From NCBI GenBank assembly GCA_963555705.1, contig OY743168.1:97318925-97382924 (forward strand): a stretch of 64,000 nt of DNA, written 5' to 3'. Position numbers and translations under genes: made by a program. Positions 1 to 10,500 of this stretch are shown piece by piece. Below the pieces are notes generated by a model. That model was not told the origin of the DNA, ran no database searches, and saw only the letters and a program-made list of their open reading frames with translations. The stretch is from Ligustrum vulgare (lineage: Eukaryota; Streptophyta; Magnoliopsida; Lamiales; Oleaceae). Within the stretch, counting starts at the first letter, position 1; each line of letters starts with the position of its first letter.

Positions 1-1396
1 AAATAAATGTCGTCTAAAAATTTTAGAAAAAAGGGATCGAAATAATTAAATAAATAATTAATCAAATTAATCAACTTATTTAAATAGAGGGATTTATTTA
101 ATCAAAATCAAATTTCAATTAAATATCAAATTAGAGTCTAACTCTAATTATAAAGTTTATGTGCAAATAGAATTACTACTTTGATTTAGGATAAACCTCC
201 TAAATAAAATTCATTTAAATAATTAATTAATCAAATTAATCAATTATTAAAATTTAATTAAAATCAAATTTTAATTAAATGTAGATTGGAGTCCAACTCC
301 AATATCAAGGCTTTTAGGGCAATTGAGTTTTAATTTAATAATTAATTAATCAAATTAATCAATTATCAAAATTTAATTATAATCAAATTTTAATTAAATG
401 CATATTGGAGTCCAACTCCAATATCAAGATTTTCAGGACAGTTGAGTTTTAATTTAATAATCAATTAATCAAAATCAAATTTTAATTAAATATTAAATTA
501 GAGTCCAACTCTAATTATTATATCAGGGTAAACTGAATTAATATTTAAGTTTAGGATAAGACTCCTAAATAAAATAAAATTCAATTTAACTCAAAGTTAC
601 TAAATTGGTTAAAATCATATTTTAACGACAATTTGAAACATGAATTTAAATAATAAATTTTAATTGGGTCATTTTGGAAAATCTAATCAAAATTGAAATT
701 TTGGTAAAACCATTTAAAATCAATTTAGAAAACTATTTTAAATAAACCTTTCAATCAATTTTAAAGAATTTTGTAATCTGATCCCAAAAGGAATTTACAA
801 AACAAGCCCTTATCATTTCGTAAATGATGAAACAAACCCATAAATAAAATTGCACATTTAGCCCCTGATTTGATATTGCAGATGGAGGCCTGCAATTTCT
901 GCAATTGCATTGAGGCCCCCGTCTCCCTTACACCCAAAACCAGAAAACCCTAAACCTAGAACGGCGCACTCCAGCTCCGCCTCAACTGAGGTCGACAACG
1001 TGCATCGCCGCTATCCTATAGCGGCGACACCATCGCCTTCATTGAACGCGAGGCAGCAACGCCTCGCACTGTCTTTTCTTGGCAACGCTTGCCGCTGCAA
1101 ATCAGCAGCGGGGATAACACTGCTGCAACACACAGCGGTACACTGTCGCGCGCTGCGTCATCCACTGCAGCGCGCATGTAGCGCTCTGCCTCTCCCTCCT
1201 GCACGGTGGCCTGTGGCTGCTGCTGCCAGTCACCACCACCCATGGTGGTGCAGATCCGATTTTTTTTTCCAAAAAAAAAAACAATTTTTCAAAATTGTGA
1301 AAATCAAAATTTCAAATTGCTAGAAACATGAAACAAGAACAATTAATAATTAATTGTTACAAGATTCATAGAACAACTTCTAACAAACACAAAGTA
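1..1396. other. AT-rich flank with a GC-rich patch, no recognisable gene
   Basis: No gene is recognised here. Bases 1-880 are extremely AT-rich. Bases about 885-1255 switch abruptly to GC-rich sequence. A 137-codon open frame (910-1323, +) and two overlapping minus-strand frames run through the GC patch, but none resembles a family I know and the composition alone can create them. The stretch borders the PBS-like site at 1397-1410. If that site is real, this is internal sequence of a minus-strand retroelement leaving the window on the left. That is inference. Confidence 0.4.
60..545. repeat. Degenerate tandem repeat, about 120 bp unit
   Basis: A unit with the core GGAGTCCAACTCC followed by TTTAATTTAATAATTAATTAATC recurs about four times. 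The best two copies have their cores near 288 and 409, a spacing of about 121 bp. The outer copies (cores near 133 and 502) are diverged or shortened. The core is a short palindrome (GGAGT...ACTCC). No coding potential is seen. Confidence 0.6.
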
Positions 1397-1410
1397 GGCT
1401 CTGACACCAA
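1397..1410 (-). other. Primer-binding-site-like sequence of a minus-strand LTR element
   Basis: Read on the minus strand this is TTGGTGTCAGAGCC, a one-base variant of the initiator-Met tRNA primer site TTGGTATCAGAGCC used by plant LTR retrotransposons. It directly follows a minus-strand sequence ending TTCCCAACA, as expected of an LTR 3' end. The neighbouring LTR is interrupted by the solo LTR at 1425-2250. A second inverted junction with the same downstream bases (CCTACTTTGTGTTT) lies at about 2300-2319, so two related LTR-internal junctions face each other. Confidence 0.5.
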
Positions 1411-1424
1411 TGTTGGGAATTTAC

Positions 1425-2250
1425 TGATAAGATTCGAAGCGCAAAAGAAACGTCGGAAAGTTCCGAACTCAGGTTGTGGTTGGACGGATGAATCATGACC
1501 CGATATTCACGACGCGATGGCTCGACGATGCGGAATAAAGAACCAAGATTTGTGAAACGCCACAAGGATATGTCCAACTTCCTTGATAAGTTTCTGATTT
1601 TGAACGCCACAAATATTCTCGCGAATATTTGATAAGTTCGGGATAAACGGCACAAGATGGTAATCTTGATAAGTTCTATGAAATATAGGAATCCACCTAT
1701 AACTTTTATTGAATCCTTAATAAAACTGTTTTTAATCAAATAAAACCTGAATTACAATGAATGAGAAAAACGTATAAATAAGCAAAATAAAATCTATCAA
1801 CCCTAACTGGCTCAAAATAGAATTCTAATTAAAGTAAACTACTAAAATAACTAAATAAAAGAAAAGGAATTAAAAATCTGCAAAATATGAAAAATTTCGA
1901 AAATCTTATCTGTTGAGCAGTTACATCCGTAAAGATGACACTTACGGCCGTAAGTGTGTTTCTGTTTAAAGTTACGGCCGTAAGTGTGTTTCTGTTTAAA
2001 GTTACGGCCGTGACGAATTTGATTACGACCGTAAGTCATGTTCTGCCCAAAAATTGCGATAGCTGCGTTACGGCCGTAATTCCAAAGGTTACGGCCGTAA
2101 AAGGTCAGCTGCTTAATTTTCTGGTTCTTTTCGACACGGTTTGATCTTCAAAGCTCGTCGAACCTGTTGAATTCTTGTTTTGGCTTGAATATTTAAATTT
2201 TTCCGCCAAACCTGCTATGACTTCGATTGTCGAGGGTCCGGAACACATCA
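1425..2250 (-). mobile_element. Solo LTR, Gypsy-type, antisense
   Basis: On the minus strand it starts TGATGTGTTCCGGACC and ends GAATCTTATCA. It is flanked on both sides by the 5 bp target duplication TTTAC (1420-1424 and 2251-2255). Start, end and body match the LTRs of the small element at 32229-35239 (TGATGTGTTCCGG ... GAATCTCATCA), which ties it to that family. No internal region or second LTR adjoins it, so it is a solo LTR left by LTR-LTR recombination. It sits inside an older retroelement terminus. It is about 100 bp longer than its relatives, and the palindrome array at 1942-2100 accounts for much of the extra length. Confidence 0.85.
1942..2100. repeat. Array of 12 bp palindromes TTACGGCCGTAA
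   Basis: Perfect copies of TTACGGCCGTAA lie at 1942-1953, 1972-1983, 2068-2079 and 2089-2100. One-base variants lie at 2002-2013 and 2023-2034, and a weaker relative at 1921-1932. The first three are spaced exactly 30 bp apart by the unit GTGTGTTTCTGTTTAAAG. The corresponding part of the related LTRs near 32.4 and 34.7 kb has no such array. Each unit is self-complementary and centred on CGGCCG, in sequence that is otherwise AT-rich. Confidence 0.85.
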
Positions 2251-2255
2251 TTTAC

Positions 2256-3650
2256 TTAAAAATGCATTGCGGAATATAAAATATTTTCAATTCCCAAACA
2301 AGGACCTACTTTGTGTTTAGATAGAAATCGTGATAAAAATAATATCTCTTGATTATTTTCCAGACGGATATGAGAATCTTGATTCCTTCAATCTACTTGC
2401 ACACCACAACTGTCCAATTGTCCAGCCTCCAAAGGTGATCCATGTGGTTTAATTAATCCAATTAATTAAACATGGGACATTAGTTACTCAATCCAATTAA
2501 TTAACTCGAGCCTATTAATAAACAATATAATTAATTAATTCCACAAATGTCGAACACTTGTTAATTAATTAATTCCAATCACATTCTTCTAGTTCTCTAC
2601 TTGTGTGTGACCCTTTAGGTTCCCAACCACGATGTCGAATTACGTGAATTATTATTTTGATCTAATTAAAATAAGATTGATTAAAACTCTCTTTTAAATT
2701 AATCATTAATTCTCCTAGATTAATTAATTCACATTAGTTGTCCCAGATTGACATCTAGTAATGTGTCAGGGTAATACATGTGATGGGAAATGTCATGTCG
2801 TGTGACAAAACCAAACTAGTTCGTTCATCATGAAACTTTAATCCCTTCGTCAATATAATCCGATCAATTAAGAGACATGAAAATGTGTCAATCTCGTTTA
2901 TTTATCATATTTTTTACTTCGCTCTTAAGTCAATAAACATTGAAACTATTTTTGACTTTATTAATTTACCTTGGCCAAGGATTTCGATATCGACTTAACC
3001 AAATAAAACACAGATCATAATCTCTTACTATCTAAGAGTGACGAATCCAAAATTGATCATTCACAACCTTCATGTGATTCTTGACATACCCGAACGATAT
3101 CGTATTAGCGACTCCTTTCAGAGCAACATCCGACATCACCAAAGTATGACTGTCCTCATATACGGTCCTATGATGACCTCAAGTTAAATGATCAATTCCA
3201 CTAACGAACATTAGAGATTAACCACTGACACTCAGATAGTTATCCATGTGAAACCTCTGTTGTGGGCCTGCAATGTTTTGTTATTTTAACAAAACATCCA
3301 CGTGTTCATTTAGATGTCTCTACATATTAACTTGTGAGATCAGCTACTCACTTCTAAAGTGGGCGATGACGCACGTGTTGGTCTATCTGTAATAAAAATA
3401 TCCGTATCTCGATATTACTTTACGACAAATGATATTTAAAATTCAATTGTAACTTATATCTCACAATTACAACTCTTTGTGGTTATCAAGATTTGAATCT
3501 ACGGACTCTGTTGATTTAATTTGTTACAATAATAATATTATTATAAATCAATTAAATAACAGATCTGCCATATAATGAAAATACATTAAATATATTAATA
3601 AGTGTTTGGTCAACCAATGTCAAACAATTGAACCTAGGACACAACATTAC
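2256..3650. mobile_element. Retroelement-derived sequence, unclassified
   Basis: No open frame of note is present. The left edge repeats, in inverted form, the LTR-internal junction seen near 1385-1424. The right end contains CCTAGGACACAACA (to about 3646), which on the minus strand starts TGTTGTGTCC and could be an outer LTR end. Internal sequence is AT-rich with TTAATTAATT-type stretches at 2450-2730. I can support a retroelement origin but not exact borders or a family. Confidence 0.4.
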
Positions 3651-3826
3651 ACTAGGCTCTACAATGAACAAGATTTTAACTAATTTATATTCTTAAATGG
3701 TATGTAATGTTACCTAATTTTCTGTACAGATTTTGCTTCTAGTAGAAAAGCGTATTGAAAAAACTTTCTTAAGTCAATTTTTCCTAAAAGCCTTTTTAAA
3801 TAGATGATGCTCTTTTAGAAAATTAA

Positions 3827-4325
3827 GGTGGCGTTCTGTTTGTATTTTATTTTGTATTTTCATTTTCGAAAATGTTTTGTGTTTTCATTTTTGTTTTCAG
3901 ATTTGCTGAAAACGCGTTTGGTTTGTCATTTCTGAAAACTGTTTTTGAAAATGAAAAGCTGGAAAACACGTTCTGTTTGAAATTTTGCTGAACACTATTT
4001 AAACTATTTTTAATTAATTTGCTTGTAGAATACTACTAACTCCAACTCAAATTTCCTTTCACAATACACTAAAAATATGGTTACATGCAACACACTAATG
4101 TGAGCATTAAGAGTCTATATTAACACAGCTTGGTCAGGTTCGGGACTTGAGAAAGCTCTACTTCTATTAAAATCCAGAAAATGCAAGTTCTTTCAAAACC
4201 ATCAGAGTCCACTTATCATTGCATTTTTTGAAATATAACAACAAGAATTCTCATTTAATTTTTTTTGTAATGTTGATATTGAATTCAATAAAACTTTATT
4301 TAAATTAAGTTCCAAGTTAGGATAA

Positions 4326-4370
<45 letters not shown>

Positions 4371-4686
4371 CTTTATTTAGGCTTAGTTCCAAGATAGGAT
4401 AATTCTAAAAAAAAATAAAAACTTTATATTAAACTTAGTTCTAAATTAAGATAATTCTATTAAAAAATTTTTTTTTTCCCAAAACGCGTTTTCCGCGTTT
4501 TGGACATTTTTTGTCGAAATACACACAAAACGCCCAAAACGATGTTTCGGGCGTTTTCCGTTTTGTGTACAATTTTTTTTTTTGTTTTCCAAAATACGTT
4601 TTCGAAAATGGTAAAGAGAACGCGTTTTTAGCGTTTTCGAAAATAAAAACAGAAAACGACCTCAAAACAGCAAAGAGAACAGGGGC
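3827..4686. mobile_element. Tourist-like (PIF/Harbinger-type) non-autonomous element 1
   Basis: The ends are imperfect inverted repeats (GGTGGCGTTCTG on the left, GCCCCTGTTCTC read inward from the right) and are flanked by the 3 bp duplication TAA (3824-3826 and 4687-4689). A 3 bp TWA target is the signature of PIF/Harbinger elements. The subterminal regions are rich in TTTTCGAAAA and GTTTTC motifs. The interior has a poly-A tract of about 40 bp at 4330-4368. It shares most of its interior, in the opposite orientation, with the element at 23325-24220. No transposase is encoded. Confidence 0.75.
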
Positions 4687-4862
4687 TAACATTTTTAAAG
4701 TCCTATCAAATGAATCAAAACCTATGTTTGATGTTTGATAATGCTAAAAACTCGTACCTGTAATTTCTCGAGTTTGAGTAACGAACAAGCACGAAGTAGA
4801 CCTTTGAGTACCTGAAACAAAGACGGTGAGGTATGACCTTGTCGTTCCTCCGATGCTTAAGT

Positions 4863-4978
<116 letters not shown>

Positions 4979-4986
4979 TTTGAACT

Positions 4987-6220
4987 ATAATAATAATTGT
5001 ATACTTTAATTGTGATTGAGAGACAAATATTTATAGAAATTTGTTTCTCTTGCCCGTCACAAGCAGTAGTAGGTGTGGGCATGTGTGGGGCCCATACCTG
5101 CTCCTGTCTGTGACGGCCAGGAATTCTCCTGCTCGTCATGAGAAGGAGAAACTGATTGATATTTATGGGGGTGAGTAAAATAATCCGGGTAGGGTTAGGA
5201 TACTTGAATTTAGGTACAAGTCCTACTATGAAATCTCCTTTTGTTTGAGATAATGTTGGGAGAGTTGTTGTGAAGGATTAGGATTTTATGGGATACCATC
5301 TCCTATTAGGACTAGGAGATTGCATATCCCCCGTTTGGAGAGTAGGATGCTTGACTAGTTTTAGGGGTAAAGCCCGAGCATATCTAAGCCCGAGAATTTT
5401 GCTGACTAATTGGGTGGACTGAAATCATTGGGTGCAAAATAGTTTTCGAGGTGTGATGCGTGTTCTGGATGAAATAAGTGCTCCGGGGTGATTTATCTCA
5501 GGCGAAGTCGTGAAGTGCTCGAGGTGAAAAATATTTTAATGTTAGAATATATGATTAAAAATGACTTTGAAAAAAAAAATGAATTTTTTGAAAAAGGAAA
5601 ATCAAACCGGGCTAAATATGGGTGGCAATGGACCGACTCGTCCCTACATGCTCTATGTCACAACTCACGGGTAAAATGTGACAGATTTTTTGAGACTTCT
5701 CTTCTACCTCTTTAGCCTCTCTTTTTGTTTGGTGAACTTGTTTAATCTATACATTTTTTTCAAATAAATTTTTAATCACACATTTTTTTAGATCACTTTT
5801 AAATCACATATTTTTTTCGAAAACATTAGATTCTTTGTTTATAAACAATTTTTTTTTTTTTTTAAAAACATGAGCTCGACATATTTTCCAAAACCGTTGT
5901 TTAATAATACATGTGTTTTTCAAACTACTTTTCAGTCACATATTTTAAATCAAAGCATCACATTCTTTATTTATAAATAATTTTTTTTTTAACCGAAACA
6001 AAGGCTGAAGAAAAAATAAAGCATAAATCTACAGATTTGTCAAAGTCTCTAAGCCCTATTTGATAATCATTAATTGGAAAAAACAATTTTTAAATGATTT
6101 TAAGCAGAATATATGGTTAAAAATAAAGAGAAATCTTGAATTTAATGTTTCATTGTATGAAGTGCAGTTAAAATTGAGTGGTTTTTTAAAATGGTTATCA
6201 AGAAATGGCTAGTAACATCC
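4987..6220. other. Intergenic, no gene seen
   Basis: No gene or confident element is recognised. Between about 5740 and 5990 there are phrases such as AATCACACATTTTTTT and AAACATTAGATTCTTTGTTTATAAACAA. They match a MITE family scattered through the window (compare 57775-57968), so a decayed copy is likely there. Confidence 0.4.
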
Positions 6221-6221
6221 A

Positions 6222-6830
6222 GGGGCGGACCCAGCTAGGGGCCCGTCGGGGGCACGTGCCCCAGTAAAATTTCGATTTTTTTTTTTTAATAAAAAAAAAA
6301 TCAGTTAATTCTTGAACATATTTATTACCTGATTCCCTAAAATTATATTGGAATATTTGAGATTTAAGGGCTAATATGTGTTTACAATTATTTATTTGTT
6401 TGTTTGTATCAGTTTTGAAAACATATTTTAAGCGTAAATCCACGTTTTCTTCTGATAAGCAAAGTAATGAAAATGAAGTTAGAATGAAAGGGTTGAGGAA
6501 CTTGATGAAGAAACTGATGTTGAAATTGAAGATATGTCTTAACGTCGGGGATAATGTTGGGGATGTTGGGAGTGACACTCTTGAATTTGATGTAGCAAAT
6601 ATTGACAATGATGTGTACTTAATATTGACAATGATGTAATTATGGAATGTAATCAAAGTTTGAAAACGTATAGAGAACAATTGTAATAAAATTTCAAGTA
6701 CTTTTTCATTTTCGGTCTTCTTCCTAAAAAAAAAAAATTCGGCGGCGCTGCCCCCGAACCCCCGTATAAACCATCGGCAAAAATACAAATCGTGCCCTAG
6801 TAAGACGAAAAGCCTGCGTTCGCCATGACA
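6222..6830. mobile_element. Decayed hAT-like element
   Basis: The left end reads AGGGGCGGACCCAGCTAGGG, the terminal inverted repeat type of a common plant hAT group. Near the right end GCGCTGCCCCCGAACCCCCG matches the usual subterminal GC-rich stretch. The right tip is degraded (about GCGTTCGCC at 6816-6824). Flanking TAACATCC and TGACATCG may be a decayed 8 bp target duplication. Plus-strand residues at about 6430-6540 (KRKSTFSSDKQSNENE) resemble the N-terminus of hAT transposases. The rest of the transposase is missing, so this is an internally deleted copy. Confidence 0.55.
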
Positions 6831-6831
6831 T

Positions 6832-6975
6832 CGTTTAGTTCATAAATTGATCTATTTATGATTTTAAGGTAAAAAGTAGCGGTTAAAAATTGAAGAGAAA
6901 AAATGTGTTGTTAAAAAGTGATTTGAAAAATTGTATGATTTATAAATCATTTTTGCAAGTTTACCAAACACATGC
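6832..6975. mobile_element. Short MITE of the TTTTTAACCACA family
   Basis: The body GGTTAAAAATTGAAGAGAAAAA followed by GTTAAAAAGTGATTTGAAAA is a near match, read in reverse, to the insert at 57775-57968. The ends CGTTTAGTTCATAAATTG and AAGTTTACCAAACAC are imperfect inverted repeats. There is no coding capacity. Confidence 0.55.
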
Positions 6976-7015
6976 TAAATATCATAATGGGACGACAGGT
7001 AGGAAAAAACATATA

Positions 7016-7345
7016 CTCCCTCCGTCCCAAAAAGATAGTTCTACGGTTATTTTCACGCGAATTAAGAAATTGTAGTTAGTATAGTTAGAGTATTAAATTT
7101 TATTAATGTTTTTCATTTATACCCTTTATTTATTATTTTAAGTTGGACTCACTTCGTTTTTCACAAAAAAAATTGAAAATATAATAGTTAAGTAGTTTGT
7201 GTATATTGTATTAAGATACATTGAATAAAGGTATATGTGGAAATAAAAAATTTAATACATGCTCAATATAAAAATAAGATTATCTTGTTATGATAGATAA
7301 AAATAATATATAGAACTATCTTTTTTTTTTATGCAAGAGAGAGTG
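7016..7345. mobile_element. Stowaway-like (Tc1/mariner) MITE in the TBL promoter
   Basis: The left end CTCCCTCCGTCCCAAAAAGA, preceded by the dinucleotide TA, is the classic Stowaway terminus. The inner inverted arm is preserved (AAAAAGATAGTTCTA on the left against TAGAACTATCTTTTT near 7310-7325). The outermost right terminus is lost or mutated. The element ends about 240 bp before the TBL start codon, so it lies in the proximal promoter. Confidence 0.7.
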
Positions 7346-7579
7346 GTATTTTTTTTTGTGGGAGTTGGTCCATGTTAATAAATCAGGGCGTGTCTGTTGC
7401 CGAGAAAATCGCGACTGTCCAGCTTGGTGATTGGTGGAGCTAGAAAATCAAGGTAAAAGCTGTAAAGTAAAAGGACAAATTTAATCCTATGCTCTGCTCT
7501 TTCTGTGGTCTATGGGAAAGGAAACTACACTCTCTTCTCTCACAAGAGGAGAGAGAAGAGAGAACAGAACTACAGAAGC

Positions 7580-10500
7580 ATGGCATCAGTATCACAGTGC
7601 AAAAATCAAATCTTCGTGAAGGAGAGATTACTCATAAATATGTGTAATCCATCTTCAGTATTTTTCTACACCGCATTTCTAACCATACTTCTCACTTTCT
7701 ACCTCCTTTACTACCCAACAAGAACCAACACTGTTGAGGAATACAATCAAACTGAAATCTTCAAACCACCTTATGAAAATGGTAAGTAGTAATCCACTTC
7801 GCTGAGTTGCTTTGTCTGAATTTGTTTAAAGATCGAGTACGTTCATGTTTTAATTTGCAGGTAGCAGAAGTTGCAACAACTTGTTCAGGGGTCAATGGAT
7901 TCGAGACGAGAGGGAATCTCTGTATACAAATTTTAGCTGTAAAACAATCCCTTACAGAAGAAACTGTTTTTTTCATGGGAGGAAGGACAAAGATTTTGTG
8001 CAGTGGAGATGGAAACCAGAAGAATGTGAACTTCCTCGTTTCAGTTCGAAAACATTTCTTAGGATTGTTCGAGGGAAGACGATGGCTTTCATCGGTGACT
8101 CTCTAGCCCGGAACCAAATGGATTCCCTACTTTGTCTCCTGTCCACGGTGAGTCTCCATCTCAAAACCATCAATCTAGAATCAAATCAATAATGATTTAT
8201 GAACAGTGTGTGTGATGAGTTAGTGGTGTCAAATATCTCAGTGAACTGAAAAATGCATCATTCCAAAATTTCACTGAAATTGACCTCTTTTACATTTTTC
8301 ACCTCCAAAATATCGTAAATATCAATGTGTAAATTGTAATTCTAAAGTTTATGCACTAAGAGCACATTTATCCCATGTCTTTTTTTTTTTTTTTCTCTAT
8401 TTTTTTGAGAGATTGTGGAGATTTGAGAGAATGTGTAGTTGAAAAGTAATTATATAAAGTATGAAAAATGGCGAGTCTTATAAAAATATGTGGTTGAAAA
8501 TGAATCTGAAAAAAATTTGAGAAAAAAGACATAGGACTATACGGACTTGAGTATCATAAAATTTGGAATATGATACTTAAAATAACGTAAATTTCAGTAA
8601 ATGAGAAGTATCATAATTTTTTTTAAAATATCAAAGTGTTTGTTGAATTTATATGTTGATGACCTTCGAGAAGCCGAGCTCAATTAAATCACGAGAAACC
8701 ACTACGAGCTCAACCCACAACGCCACATGAATATCATTGAAGAGTAGCTTCCAATAACCATTTCATTCGACCATCTCCAGAAAGGAGAAATGTTACCACC
8801 GCAGCTCCTTAAAGAAAACGTCCATGAGAGTGGCTGTCATTGGGGGTGGAGAAAATAACCGAACCAAACCAGACTAAATCAGAACCAAACCAAACCAAAC
8901 CATGGTTCTACATTAAAAAAATAATGGTTTGGTTCTTAGAATCAAGAACCATTTAATTTCGGTTCTAGTTCTTATACCAGAACCAAGAACTAAACTTGAT
9001 TTTTTTAATATATATATATATATACAAATCAGTGGGTCCAGAACCAAGAACTAAACGTAATTTTTTTTAATATATATACAAATCAAGGGGTTTTCGTCTC
9101 ACCAAAAATTTCAAATCTGAAATTATAAATATGAAATGGATAAAAATGTTATTTATCATACATTTTACCTCATTTTCTATTAGACAAAGATTTTGAATCA
9201 TAAATTTCAATTTCAATTCTAATTCATTTCTTTTTTTTTTTCAATTATAAACACGCATTCACACTGATTTACTTGCACTCATACAACACAATCATATTTG
9301 TGTTCCTTAGTCACCATAGATGGTGTTGATGCTTATTTTTTTAAAATTTACGTATATATTACTAATTAATTGTATTTGTCATTAGAAAAAAAAATTAGGT
9401 AATGAAACTAGAACCAGATCCAACTGGTTTGGTTTTGATTTGGTTTTTTATCTTTGAAAAAATCAAATGATTCTATTATTAAAAAACCATCGGTTTATGG
9501 TTCGATTTTCTTGAAACTAGAATCAAATGGAGTCATGTCTACTCCTAGCTGCCACTCTTTTCAAAAATGTGTCGTATCTCTCTTTTAACACCAAAGGTAA
9601 GGTTAGAATAGGTTAAGCAATCGATTGTATCAACTCCAAGTTAATGGGCCTAGTTCCCCACATATTCAACAAATAGCTCAAGTCTTCATAACACATGACC
9701 TCACATTAGAGTGGGCCATGAACAACAAGTCTAATGAAATGAAGCTTCTAATGGCCCCACAGGTTGTGATTGAGCAATCGATTTTTGTCTCGTTTGTGTT
9801 GTCGTTTTTCCTCTCTTTCAATTTTTGATTGAAGCCTTAACTATAACATAAACCGATTAACATCATTGTCCGGACTTGTTGGGTATCAACAAAAAATCAA
9901 CAAATCTTCACCTTGATACCCAACAACATTCAAGTCAAAAACACAAAGTTAATACTTGCCTAATCAAGGTAATCTAATAAAAAGGAATCACAGACCTTAC
10001 CTCGTGTCTCCCACTCAAAATATACACCATACCTGCTACATTTACTCACCAAGACTAAGGTAAAAAACATCCAAGTAGAAGATTGATAATCATAGTAATT
10101 AATCAAGAACATATAATACAATGATGACATATATAACCAAAGGATAATACAAAGAACTTTTCAAACATGTTCACAAAATAAAAATACAACAGTCAACACA
10201 TATGGAACACAATGCATAAATGACCTCATGAAAAGACCTCACACAATTATCCTATCACATTCTGTGTTCTTGGACTTGTTGCTCATGACCCACTCTAATA
10301 CTAGGTCACGTATTATGGAGACTTGAGCTATTTGTTGAATATGTGAGGAATTAGGCCCATTAACTTGGAATTTGCCCAATTGGTTGTTTAACTCATTCTA
10401 ACCTTACATTTGACGTTAAAAGAAAGATACAACACACCCTAGACGTTTTCTTTGAGCAGCCCCTTTGAGGGCTGTGATGGTAACCTTTCTCCTTTTCAAG

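Noticed and set aside
910..1323. 137-codon frame in the GC-rich patch
   Set aside because: No domain, overlapping frames on the other strand of equal quality, and position next to an LTR-PBS junction.
7505..7579. Upstream in-frame ATG adding 25 residues to the TBL protein
   Set aside because: The added residues are basic and unlike the family N-terminus; the ATG at 7580 puts the signal anchor at the usual distance.
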